Origin: Thermohalobaculum sp039817245
GTDB taxonomy: Bacteria; Pseudomonadota; Alphaproteobacteria; Rhodobacterales; Rhodobacteraceae
DNA: 64,000 nt
Assembly (NCBI GenBank): GCA_039817245.1
Contig: JBCBWF010000001.1
Coordinates: 1 to 64,000, forward strand
Direction of reading: 5' to 3'
In this document: piece by piece, positions 40,761 through 49,007 of the stretch
How the letters are laid out: each line of letters begins with the position of its first letter
How positions within the stretch are numbered: the stretch's first letter is position 1
Position numbers and translations under genes: made by a program
The notes under the pieces: generated by a model
The model's input: only the letters and a program-made list of their open reading frames with translations
The model's database searches: none
What the model was told of the DNA's origin: nothing

Positions 40761-41842
40761 CGGCCGTCTCCATTGGTCTTCTCGTCGGCCTCCGGCGCGA
40801 GAAACAGCATGTCGCGCGGTGCGATGGAGAGGCCGACACGGCTGCCCTCGCCCGGCACCTCGGCCCCCGGTGCATCCACCGTGAGCGGCCCCTCCGCCGC
40901 GCCTTCGACGACAAGCCGGCAGCGCCCGCCGAGAAAGAGCGCGCGCCGGACCGTGCCCTGCAGGCTCGCCCCCTCCGGCGCCGCGAGCGCGATGGCCTCG
41001 GGGCGGACGAAGACAGCGCGGTCGGCAGCCGCACCCTCCGGCAAGGCGAGGCTGCCGCCGGGCAGATGCAGCCGCCCCTCGCCGACCCGGCCGCCGAGCG
41101 CATTCGCACCGCCGACGAAACGGGCGACGAAGGCGTCGGCCGGCTGGCTGTAGAGGATGCGCGGCGGCGCAAGCTGGCGCACCCGGCCCGCATCGAGCAC
41201 CGCCACGCGATCCGCGATCGCCATGGCCTCCGACTGATCGTGGGTCACGAAGACCGCGGTGGTGCCGAGGCGGCGGAGAAGCTCCGCCAGCTCGTCGCGC
41301 AGCGCCTCGCGCAGGCCCGCATCGAGGGCGGAGAGCGGCTCGTCCAGCAACAGCGCGCGGGGCCGCACGGCAACGGCCCGCGCGAGGGCCACGCGCTGGC
41401 GCTGGCCGCCGGAGAGCGCGGTGACCCGCCGGTCCGCCAGCTCCGCGATCCGGCAGAGCGCGAGGACTTCGGCGACCCGCGCTTCCGCCTCGCCGCGCGC
41501 CACGCGCTGCACGCGGAGCCCGTAGCCGACATTTCCCCGCACCGTCAGGTTGGGGAAGAGGGCGTAGGACTGGAAGACCATGCCGACGCGCCGGCGCTCG
41601 ATCGGCACCGCGGTCACGTCCTCGCCGTCGAAGCATACGGAGCCGCCCGGGTCCGGCGCCGCAAGCCCCGCAATGATGCGCAGCATCGTGGTCTTGCCGC
41701 AGCCCGAGGGACCGAGCAGCGCCAGGATCTCACCGGTCGCGATCTCCAGATCCGTGGGCAGCAGCGCCCGTGCGCCCCCTGAAAAGGTCTTCGCGCAGGA
41801 CCGAAGGCTGATCGCTGCCCCGCTTCGCGCCCGTTCGGTCAT
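40757..41842 (-). CDS. ABC transporter ATPase (Fbp/phosphonate-like)
   Basis: A 361-residue importer ATPase. Walker A is GPSGCGKTT, and the Q-loop reads FQSYALFPNLTV. The signature is LSGGQRQRV, and Walker B LLLDEPLSALD is followed by THDQSEAM. A C-terminal TOBE domain begins near VFVRPEAIAL. Its ATG overlaps the upstream permease stop and its own stop overlaps the phosphodiesterase start. Family resembles the iron(III), 2-aminoethylphosphonate and sulfate type. The substrate is unknown, though context favours a phosphorus compound. Confidence 0.9.
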   Translation of the reverse strand: MTERARSGAAISLRSCAKTFSGGARALLPTDLEIATGEILALLGPSGCGKTTMLRIIAGLAAPDPGGSVCFDGEDVTAVPIERRRVGMVFQSYALFPNLTVRGNVGYGLRVQRVARGEAEARVAEVLALCRIAELADRRVTALSGGQRQRVALARAVAVRPRALLLDEPLSALDAGLREALRDELAELLRRLGTTAVFVTHDQSEAMAIADRVAVLDAGRVRQLAPPRILYSQPADAFVARFVGGANALGGRVGEGRLHLPGGSLALPEGAAADRAVFVRPEAIALAAPEGASLQGTVRRALFLGGRCRLVVEGAAEGPLTVDAPGAEVPGEGSRVGLSIAPRDMLFLAPEADEKTNGDGR

Positions 41843-42627
41843 TGCACCCGCCCTGCCCGCGCGGCTGCGAGCTGCATCGCGGCCAGAAGCGGCGCGATCA
41901 TCACGAAGAACACCAGCGTATAGGCCGAGGCGATCTCGAGGCGCATCGACGCGTAGCTGTCCGCCAGCCCCACCGGCAAAGTCTTGGTGAGCGGCGTGTG
42001 CAGCATCCAGGTGAGGTTGAACTCGCCCACCGAAAGCGTGACCACCGTCAGCGAGCCGGCGAGGATCCCCGGCACCGCGTTCGGCACGGCAACGGTCCAG
42101 AAGCGCTGCCAGGGCGTGGCGCCGAGGGAGGCCGCGCTCTCCTCCATCGCCTCGAGATCGATCACGGCGAAGACCGCCATGACGGCGCGGATCATGAAGG
42201 GCAGTGTGTAGAGCACATGTCCAACGAGGATAAAGAGCCAGGAGAGGCGGAACTCGGAGAACCCGCCGTAGAGCTGCAGCAGCGCGAGGGCCAGCGCCAG
42301 GCCGGGGATCGCGACCGGCAGCGCGACCACCTCCTCGATTGCGCGCGCGAGCGGGCCTCGCAGCTTGGTGAGCGCCCAGGCCGCCGGCACGCCGATCACC
42401 AGCGTGAGGAGGAGGCAGGCCAGCGCGATGCGGAGCGAGAGCCAGATACTGTCCGCATAGAGCCGCCAGACCTCCCCGACCCATTTCAGGGTGAGCCCGC
42501 TCGAGAGGCCGCGAAAATAGTTCTCCGTCACGCCCGCGAGAATGGACATCACCGCCGGCACGATGAGAAAGGCAGCGGCCAGAAGCGTGACGCCGAGCTG
42601 CAGGGCGAAGATCGGGCGTGAGCGCAT
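41839..42627 (-). CDS. ABC transporter permease (second subunit)
   Basis: A 262-residue inner-membrane permease with about six hydrophobic segments. The ATPase contact loop reads MEESAASLGATPWQRFW, matching the EAA motif. A start at 42627 was chosen because it gives a normal N terminus (MRSRPIFALQLGV); longer forms are Arg-rich. It is 1 bp downstream of the first permease stop, and its end overlaps the ATPase start. It pairs with the 42629-43435 product. Confidence 0.9.
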   Translation of the reverse strand: MRSRPIFALQLGVTLLAAAFLIVPAVMSILAGVTENYFRGLSSGLTLKWVGEVWRLYADSIWLSLRIALACLLLTLVIGVPAAWALTKLRGPLARAIEEVVALPVAIPGLALALALLQLYGGFSEFRLSWLFILVGHVLYTLPFMIRAVMAVFAVIDLEAMEESAASLGATPWQRFWTVAVPNAVPGILAGSLTVVTLSVGEFNLTWMLHTPLTKTLPVGLADSYASMRLEIASAYTLVFFVMIAPLLAAMQLAAARAGRVQ

Positions 42628-42628
42628 C

Positions 42629-43435
42629 TCAGCCCCCCGCCGCCACAGTGTCGCCCGCGAGGCTCCGCGCCAGCAGCAGAAGCGCCCAGGTGACGATGCC
42701 GAGCACCACGGAGAGCGCCGCCGCCGTTGCGATATTCGCCGAGAGCGTGAACTCGGTGTAGATGACCATCGCCAGCACATCGATATCCGTGGCCAGCGTG
42801 AAGGCGGTGCCGAAAGCGCCCATGGCGGTGGCGAAGGCGATCGCGCCGGAGGCGATGAGCGCGGGCGCGAGGCCCGGCAGGATCACGTCGCGCAACACCG
42901 CGAAGGGCGGCGCGCCGAGCGACCGGGCAGCTTCCTCCAGCGCGGGATCGAGCTTCTCCGCCGCGGCCATCACCGTGAGCAGCACTCTCGGTATCGAGAA
43001 ATAGAGGTAGCCGAGGAAGAGCCCGGTCAGCGAATAGGCGAACACGGCGCGGGTGCCGAGCAGTTCGCGGCTGACGGTGTTCAGAAGGCCCTGCCGGCCG
43101 GCCAGCAGGATGATCATGAAGCCGACCACCACGCCCGGCAGCGCGAGCGGAAAAGTGAGCGCCGCGATCAGCGGCTGGCGCCCGGGAAAGCGGTGGCGCG
43201 AGAGCAGAAGCGCCGCGGTCGTGGAGACCGCCAGCGCAGCGACGGTCACGGCCGCGGAGACCAGCACCGTGTCGCGCAGAGCAGCGAGGTAGCGCGGATT
43301 GGTCAGCACCTCGAGATAGAGCGCAGCGCCTGCCTCGCCCTCGGTCGAGGCGAGCACGAGCCGCACCAGCGGCAGCGCAAGGAAGAGGAGCCCGAAGACA
43401 CCGAGCGGTGCGAGCATCAGCAGTAGGATACGCAT
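42629..43435 (-). CDS. ABC transporter permease (first subunit)
   Basis: A 268-residue permease with about six hydrophobic segments, beginning MRILLLMLAPLGVFGL. The EAA-type loop is LEEAARSLGAPPFAVLRDV. It follows the binding-protein gene after a 63-bp gap that holds a strong hairpin (43471-43491), and its stop is next to the second permease start. Layout resembles the PhnU/PhnV or FbpB type, here split into two proteins. Confidence 0.9.
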   Translation of the reverse strand: MRILLLMLAPLGVFGLLFLALPLVRLVLASTEGEAGAALYLEVLTNPRYLAALRDTVLVSAAVTVAALAVSTTAALLLSRHRFPGRQPLIAALTFPLALPGVVVGFMIILLAGRQGLLNTVSRELLGTRAVFAYSLTGLFLGYLYFSIPRVLLTVMAAAEKLDPALEEAARSLGAPPFAVLRDVILPGLAPALIASGAIAFATAMGAFGTAFTLATDIDVLAMVIYTEFTLSANIATAAALSVVLGIVTWALLLLARSLAGDTVAAGG

Positions 43436-43470
43436 GCTGTCCCCTCCCCTTCGCGCCAGGCGAGAAAGAC

Positions 43471-43491
43471 GGGCGGGCTGAGCGCCCGCCC
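43471..43491 (-). terminator. Intercistronic hairpin after binding-protein gene
   Basis: In the transcribed direction GGGCGGGC and GCCCGCCC pair perfectly around a 5-nt loop, followed by GTCTTTCTC. It lies 8 bp after the binding-protein stop. Such hairpins commonly hold most transcripts to the binding-protein gene and let a fraction continue into the permeases. Confidence 0.65.
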
Positions 43492-43498
43492 GCTCAGC

Positions 43499-44506
43499 TC
43501 ACTCGACTTCCGAGAGATAACGCTCGCCGAAGCCGGCCTGGACCTTCTCCATCTTCGCGTAGTCCACCGGCTTGGCGCGCTCGTACTCGCTGTCCGGCAG
43601 GAACTTGTTGGCCACTTCCTCCGGCAGCTCGACCGGGCGGGCGGGCTTCAGATACGCGTTGGTCCAGATCGCCTGGCCCTTGTCCGACATGATGAAGTCC
43701 AGCATCTGCTGGCCCTTCTCCGGGTTCGGGCCGTTCGCCACGAGGCTCATCACATACGGCACCACCACCGAGCCCTCGCAGGGCAGCACGAACTCGAAGT
43801 TGCCGTCTTCGGTGTATTTCGCGCGGTAGGCGTTGAAGTCGTAATCGAAGAGGATCGGGATCTCGCCGGAGACGACGCGGGCATACGAGGTCTGCTTCGG
43901 CACGATCGGGTCGTTCTTGCCGAGGTCGTTGAAGTACTTGATCGCGGCGTCGAAGTTGTCGAGATCGCCGCCGAAGGCCCGGTTCACGGCCACCGCACCG
44001 GCATAGCCCACGAAGGCCGAGGACGGGTCGAGATAGCCGACCATGCCCTCATAGTCGGGCTTGGTGAGATCGGCCCAGCAGGCCGGCACCGGCGCACCGC
44101 CGAGAGCGTCGACATTCACGAACAGGCCGAGCGTGCCGTAGTGCACGGTGAACCAGCGGCCCTCGGGATCCTTCAGACCCTCCGGGATCTCGTCCCAGCC
44201 GGCCGGCTTGTAGGCGGTGGCCACGCCCTCGTCGCCCGCCTTGATGCCGAAGGTCACGCCGTAATAGGCGATGTCGGCCACCGGGGCCTCCTTCTCGGCG
44301 AGAAGCTGGCTGAGCGTCTGGCCCGAATTCTTGTTGTCGTGCGGCATCGCGATGCCGAGCTCGGCCTCGATCGCCTCCAGCATCGAGGCCCAGTCGGCCC
44401 ATTGCGGCGGGCAGTTGTAGCAGATCGCGTCGGCCGCGGAGGCGGGGGCGACGGGACCGGCGAGGCAGACGACGGCGAGGGCGGTGGCAGCGGTGATGTT
44501 GCGCAT
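43499..44506 (-). CDS. ABC transporter substrate-binding protein
   Basis: A 335-residue periplasmic protein. The signal peptide is about residues 1-24 (APASAADA). A paired Cys segment AICYNCPPQW follows at once. The fold is the iron/polyamine/2-aminoethylphosphonate type (LVANGPNPEKGQQMLDFIMSDKGQ near the C terminus). Ligand residues cannot be read reliably. It is the first gene of the importer operon, next to a LacI regulator. The ligand is probably an organic phosphodiester or phosphonate because the operon ends in a phosphodiesterase; this is inference. Confidence 0.88.
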   Translation of the reverse strand: MRNITAATALAVVCLAGPVAPASAADAICYNCPPQWADWASMLEAIEAELGIAMPHDNKNSGQTLSQLLAEKEAPVADIAYYGVTFGIKAGDEGVATAYKPAGWDEIPEGLKDPEGRWFTVHYGTLGLFVNVDALGGAPVPACWADLTKPDYEGMVGYLDPSSAFVGYAGAVAVNRAFGGDLDNFDAAIKYFNDLGKNDPIVPKQTSYARVVSGEIPILFDYDFNAYRAKYTEDGNFEFVLPCEGSVVVPYVMSLVANGPNPEKGQQMLDFIMSDKGQAIWTNAYLKPARPVELPEEVANKFLPDSEYERAKPVDYAKMEKVQAGFGERYLSEVE

Positions 44507-44613
44507 CGGGGCTCTCCCTGGGGTTCGCGACAGTATGGATCGGAAGGGGGTCGGCGGTTGCGTCTATCGGTCGTTGCGTCGGTCGTTCGGGTGGCGGAGC
44601 GCCGCGGGGGCGC

Positions 44614-45678
44614 TCATCCGTTGCTCTCGCGGGGCTCTGACGCAGCGGCACGGCCGCGGCGCTCGCCCAGGGGACGGACAGCCGCGAGGCTGCCACCCAT
44701 GCGGAAGCTGTGGGGCAGCGACACGAGATCGCTCGCCGCTGCACTCTTCTTCTCGATCGCGTCGAGGACGAGGCGCGCGGCGCTGCGGCCCATATCGGCG
44801 CAGGGCGTGACGACGGTGGCGAGCGTCGGCTCGACCAGCGCGCCGACCGTGATCCCGTCGAAGCCGATCACGCTCATATCGCCCGGCACGTCGTGGCCGA
44901 GCCGGCGCAGCGCACCGATGACGGAGATCGCGAGCATGTCGTTGGAGCAGAACAGCGCCGTGGTCTCCGGCGCGCGCGCCAGCAGGGCGGCAACGGCGGC
45001 GGTGTGGTCGGCGACATTGTAGTCCACCTCGCTCAGCACCGGCGCCGGCAGACCGGCCGCGGCAAACGCGGCCGCGAAGCCGTCGCCGCGCTGGCGTGCC
45101 CGGTCGGAGCTCCGGTATCGCCCCGAGACATAGGCGGCGTTACGGTGTCCGAGCGCGATGAGCGCCTCGCCGACCTCGTGCGCGGCGGCACGATTGTCGA
45201 CACAGACCGCACTCTGCCCCCGATCCGGCTGGTTGAAGATGAGCGATGTCGGCACGCCGGCATCGCGCGCCAACGCGACCGCTTCGCTGTCATGCGCATC
45301 GGTCACGGTCATCAGCAACCCGTCCACCTGCTTGCCGAGCAGCATGCCCACGGCGCGCACCTCCGCGTCGGCGCTGTAGTCCGCACAGGCGAGGAGGAGC
45401 TGGTAGCCCGCCTCCTGCGCCTCGTGCTGCACCCCCTCCAGCGCGTCGGCAAAGACGGGATTGGCGAGCGTCGGCACCAGCACGCCGAGGGTGCGCGAGC
45501 GCTGGCTCTGCAGCGACCGGCCGATCTCGTTGAAGCGAAAGCCGAGCGCCTCCGCCGCCATGCGAACCCGCGCGGTCACCTCGGGGCTCGCCCGCGCGCT
45601 GCCGTTCAGAACTCTGCTCACAGTCGCTACGCTGCACTCTGCCTGTCTGGCCACATCCCGGATCGTCGGTCGCACCAT
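44614..45678 (-). CDS. LacI-family transcriptional regulator
   Basis: A 354-residue repressor. The helix-turn-helix is at residues 5-25 (TIRDVARQAECSVATVSRVL), followed by the hinge helix. The ligand domain starts RTLGVLVPTLANPVFADAL and is of the periplasmic-binding type, so a small sugar-like or related molecule is the probable inducer. The start at 45678 has GAGG about 8 nt upstream; a GTG 9 bp earlier is possible. It is upstream of the ABC operon on the same strand and likely controls it. A LacI-type palindrome at 45695-45708 points to self-control. Confidence 0.92.
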   Translation of the reverse strand: MVRPTIRDVARQAECSVATVSRVLNGSARASPEVTARVRMAAEALGFRFNEIGRSLQSQRSRTLGVLVPTLANPVFADALEGVQHEAQEAGYQLLLACADYSADAEVRAVGMLLGKQVDGLLMTVTDAHDSEAVALARDAGVPTSLIFNQPDRGQSAVCVDNRAAAHEVGEALIALGHRNAAYVSGRYRSSDRARQRGDGFAAAFAAAGLPAPVLSEVDYNVADHTAAVAALLARAPETTALFCSNDMLAISVIGALRRLGHDVPGDMSVIGFDGITVGALVEPTLATVVTPCADMGRSAARLVLDAIEKKSAAASDLVSLPHSFRMGGSLAAVRPLGERRGRAAASEPRESNG

Positions 45679-45694
45679 GGTGCACACCTCGCCT

Positions 45695-45708
45695 TGAAAA
45701 CGTTCTCA
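45695..45708. promoter_or_regulatory. LacI-type operator TGAAAACGTTCTCA
   Basis: A 14-bp palindrome with one mismatch, centred on CG as is usual for LacI-family sites. It lies 17 bp upstream of the regulator start codon. A matching copy in the 44507-44613 gap before the binding-protein gene was not found; that gap instead has a GACGCAAC direct repeat on the minus strand. Confidence 0.65.
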
Positions 45709-45877
45709 GCATGAGCGATTCGCGCGACAGCGCCGTGACGCGAACGAAAAGACCGCAAGACGGCGCGGTCGGGCGGGTGCCTCATGCCCCGCTACAATAT
45801 CCGGTACCACTCCCGCCGCCGGCAGCATAGGTTGGTTGCGTATCGACTCTCGCTTGCTCGCGTCTGGGACGCCGGAA

Positions 45878-48148
45878 ATGCCATCACCACATCAATCCAA
45901 CTGCAGAGGCAGGCGTTTGCCGCTCTGTGCCGAGATGCTGAGCGTCCTGCCGGCACTCTGCCTCTTCGCAATGCTGGCCCTTCTGGCCGCGCCCTCGGCA
46001 GCCCAGATCCCGATCCCCTCGGGGGGAGGCAGCGAGGAGACGGCCCGCCCTGCCCTGCCCGAGACGCTGACGCCCGAGCTCATCGACGCGACCATGGCCC
46101 GCCTCAGCGATGCCGAGGTGCGCGCGCTCCTGCGCGAGGAGCTGCAGCGCCAAGCCGAGGCGCAGGCGGCCGCGCAGGAGGAGGCCCTGAGCTCCGTCTC
46201 GAACTTCGGCCAGTCGCTCGCCGGCATGCTCGGGCGCATCGCCACGCGCGCCGAGGGCTGGGCGGTTGCGATCGCGAATATCGAGGAACGCGGCCCCAAT
46301 ATCGAGGAACGCCTCGCACAGGCCAGCATGGGCGCCTGGGGCATGGTGGGCGCCTTCGTTCTGCTCGCCGGCGCTGCCTTCGCAGCGGCATACGGCTTCT
46401 GGCTCCTCACACGAACCTGGCGCGAATGGCTGATGCGCCCCGAGCGCGGCAGCTACTGGGAAAAGGTGATCCGCATCCTGCTCATCATGGTCCTGGGGGT
46501 CGTGCAGGTGGAGGTCTTTGTCTCGACCTTCGCCCTGCTCGCACCCGCGCTGAAAGGACCGCTCGGGCCGCTCGAAGCCTATATCTGGATCTTCCACAGC
46601 GGCATCGAGATGGGCTGGTTGTTCCTCGTCATCATGGGGGCCGCCTTCGCACCGCATGTGCCCGCCCTCCGCATCATCAGCCTCGATGACGATGCGGTGG
46701 CGGCGATCTGGACGCTCACGCAGCGCGTGGTGGTGGTGGGCGTCGCCGGCTGGCTGATCGCGGGGCTCTCGCCCACACTCGGCCTCGGTTTCCCGCCCGC
46801 CCTGATCACGGTGGCCCTGGCCGGGCTGATCGTGACCGGCATCCTCGCCGCCGCGGCCATGCGCAACCATGCGGCCATCAGCGCCAGCGTCGCCGCCATC
46901 CTGCCGGAAGCGCCCGATGGCGAGCTTCGGCCCCTGCGCCGCGCCGCCGCTGTTGCGGCGCCCTGGGTCGCGCTGGCCTATATCGGCATCGCCGCCCTCT
47001 ACTGGATGCTGCATTGGCTGGAGCGCGGGGAGCAGCGGCTCGGCGGGCCGGCCGGCACTCTGGTGGTGCTGCTGGTCCTGCCCATTCTCGACCGCCTCGG
47101 CCTCGAGATCGCGCGCACGCTCACCCGTCGCGAGACCGCGCGCACGCTACGTTTCCGCCAAGCCATCCTGAGCATCTGGCGCATCGCGCTCTCCGTGGCC
47201 GCCATCGCCGTCGTAACCCGGCTCTGGGGCTTCAACTTCTGGGACCTCGCGCATGGGCCGGGGGCGCCGTCCTGGGGCGCCTCGGTTCTGAACATCGTCT
47301 GGGCCGCGGTCATCGGCTGGGCGGTCTGGCAGCTCATCCGCGCAGGGCTCCACTCGGAGCGCCGCCTGGCCGGGGACAGCGAGGACGACGATCCGGCCGT
47401 GACGGGGGGGGCGAGCCGGCTCGACACGCTCCTGCCGCTCTTCCGCGTGGGGCTGCTGATCGTGCTGGTCACCACGCTCATCCTCTACGCGCTCTCCGAG
47501 GCCGGGGTGAATATCGGCCCGCTGCTGGCCTCCGCCGGCATCATCGGCATCGCGGTCGGCTTCGGGGCGCAGACACTGGTGCGCGACATCTTCTCGGGCA
47601 TCTTCTTCCTCATCGACGACGCCTTCCGGGTCGGCGAATACATCGAGCTCGAGGACGGGATCCGCGGCGAGGTGGAGAGCATCTCGATCCGCTCCCTGCA
47701 GCTGCGGCACCATCGCGGCCCCGTGGTCACCATCCCCTTCGGCGAGCTGAAGAGCGTGACGAACCACAACCGCGACTGGGTCATCTACAAGATGAACTTC
47801 CGCATGGAGCCGGAGACGGACCCGAAGGTGGTCAAGAAACTCGTCAAGACGGTGGGCGCGGAGTTCCTGGCCCATCCCGAGCATGGCCCCAAATTCCTGG
47901 AGCCGCTCAAGAGCCAGGGCGTCTACATGGTGGACGACGACAGCGCGCTCGTGTTCCGGGTGAAGTTCAAGTGCCGGCCGCGCCAGCAATTCGTGCTCCG
48001 CCGCGAGATCTACCACCGCCTGAACGAGGTGTTCGCCGAGAACAACGTGATCCTGGCGCGGCGGAAGGTAGAGGTGGTTTCGAGTTCGCCCGAGGAAGCC
48101 GCCGGCGCTGCCGAGGCGGCGCTGAAGCAGCAGCAGCAGACCGCCTGA
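45878..48148 (+). CDS. Large MscS-family mechanosensitive channel
   Basis: A 756-residue membrane protein. The signal peptide has basic residues (RGRR) and a hydrophobic core ending PSAAQ. A periplasmic helical part follows (LSDAEVRALLREELQRQAEAQ). About ten hydrophobic segments lead to the MscS core with the pore helix ASAGIIGIAVGFGAQTLV and then FSGIFFLIDDAFRVGEYIEL. The cytoplasmic beta and alpha/beta domains end in a Gln-rich tail. It is larger than MscS itself and fits the MscK/YbdG-like extended types. Start at 45878 keeps the basic n-region; 45935 is an alternative. It protects cells during osmotic downshock. Confidence 0.87.
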   Translation: MPSPHQSNCRGRRLPLCAEMLSVLPALCLFAMLALLAAPSAAQIPIPSGGGSEETARPALPETLTPELIDATMARLSDAEVRALLREELQRQAEAQAAAQEEALSSVSNFGQSLAGMLGRIATRAEGWAVAIANIEERGPNIEERLAQASMGAWGMVGAFVLLAGAAFAAAYGFWLLTRTWREWLMRPERGSYWEKVIRILLIMVLGVVQVEVFVSTFALLAPALKGPLGPLEAYIWIFHSGIEMGWLFLVIMGAAFAPHVPALRIISLDDDAVAAIWTLTQRVVVVGVAGWLIAGLSPTLGLGFPPALITVALAGLIVTGILAAAAMRNHAAISASVAAILPEAPDGELRPLRRAAAVAAPWVALAYIGIAALYWMLHWLERGEQRLGGPAGTLVVLLVLPILDRLGLEIARTLTRRETARTLRFRQAILSIWRIALSVAAIAVVTRLWGFNFWDLAHGPGAPSWGASVLNIVWAAVIGWAVWQLIRAGLHSERRLAGDSEDDDPAVTGGASRLDTLLPLFRVGLLIVLVTTLILYALSEAGVNIGPLLASAGIIGIAVGFGAQTLVRDIFSGIFFLIDDAFRVGEYIELEDGIRGEVESISIRSLQLRHHRGPVVTIPFGELKSVTNHNRDWVIYKMNFRMEPETDPKVVKKLVKTVGAEFLAHPEHGPKFLEPLKSQGVYMVDDDSALVFRVKFKCRPRQQFVLRREIYHRLNEVFAENNVILARRKVEVVSSSPEEAAGAAEAALKQQQQTA

Positions 48149-48161
48149 GGGAGGCTGAACG

Positions 48162-48974
48162 ATGCGCATTGCCCTTCTCCAGACCGACCCGGTGCGCGGG
48201 GGCATCGCCGAGGCGCATGCGCGCATCGAGACCGCCGCGGCCGAGGCCCGGGTGGCCGGCGCGGCGATCCTGGTGCTCCCGGAGATGTTCCTGTCGGGCT
48301 ACGCCATCGGGCCCGAGGCCATCGCCCGCGCCGCCGAAGGGCCCGAGGGGCCGGGCTGGAGCGGCGTCGCCAGGATCGCGGCGCGCCACGGCCTCGCCAT
48401 CGCGGCCGGCGGGCCCCTTGCCTGCGCGGAGGGCGGCGTCTGGAACGCGGCCTGCCTCTATGGCGAGGATGGCAGCCTGCTCGCCAGCTACGCCAAGACC
48501 CACCTCTTCGGCGATGTCGACCGTGCGCAGTTCCGCGCCGGTGACACGCCGTCGCCTGTCGTCGCCCTCGGCGATTGGCAGGTGGGTCTGGCCATCTGCT
48601 ACGATATCGAGTTTCCCGAGGTCGCGCGTGCCCTGGCCCTTGCCGGCGCCGAGGCGGTGCTCGTGCCGACCGCGAATATGGAGCCCTTCACCAGCGTCTG
48701 CACCCGCCTCGTGCCCGCGCGGGCGGAGGAGAACGGGCTCGCCATCGCCTATGCCAACTATGTCGGGCCGGAGGGGCCTTTCGTCTATTGCGGCCGCTCC
48801 TGCATCGTGGGCGCGGATGGCGAGGATCTTGCGCGCGCCGACACAGCAGCGGCGCTTCTGGTCGCCGATCTCGACCGCGCCGCGCTGGCCGAGACGCGCG
48901 CGCGCACGCAGTATCTGGCCGATCGGCGCGCGGCACTCTACACCGCGCTCACGGCCCAACCGTCCGGGTCCTGA
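48162..48974 (+). CDS. Carbon-nitrogen hydrolase (nitrilase superfamily)
   Basis: A 270-residue amidase of the nitrilase superfamily. The catalytic triad is Glu41 (LPEMFLSGY), Lys112 (YAKTHLFGD) and Cys146 (AICYDIEFPE). The sequence around the Cys fits aliphatic or aromatic amidases and N-carbamoyl-amide hydrolases more than true nitrilases. It starts 13 bp after the channel gene and is followed by a flavin amine oxidase-like gene whose family makes amides. It may therefore hydrolyse the amide made by the next enzyme. Confidence 0.87.
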   Translation: MRIALLQTDPVRGGIAEAHARIETAAAEARVAGAAILVLPEMFLSGYAIGPEAIARAAEGPEGPGWSGVARIAARHGLAIAAGGPLACAEGGVWNAACLYGEDGSLLASYAKTHLFGDVDRAQFRAGDTPSPVVALGDWQVGLAICYDIEFPEVARALALAGAEAVLVPTANMEPFTSVCTRLVPARAEENGLAIAYANYVGPEGPFVYCGRSCIVGADGEDLARADTAAALLVADLDRAALAETRARTQYLADRRAALYTALTAQPSGS

Positions 48975-49007
48975 CCCACGCGCCATCCAACCATCGCGAG
49001 AGCCGCC

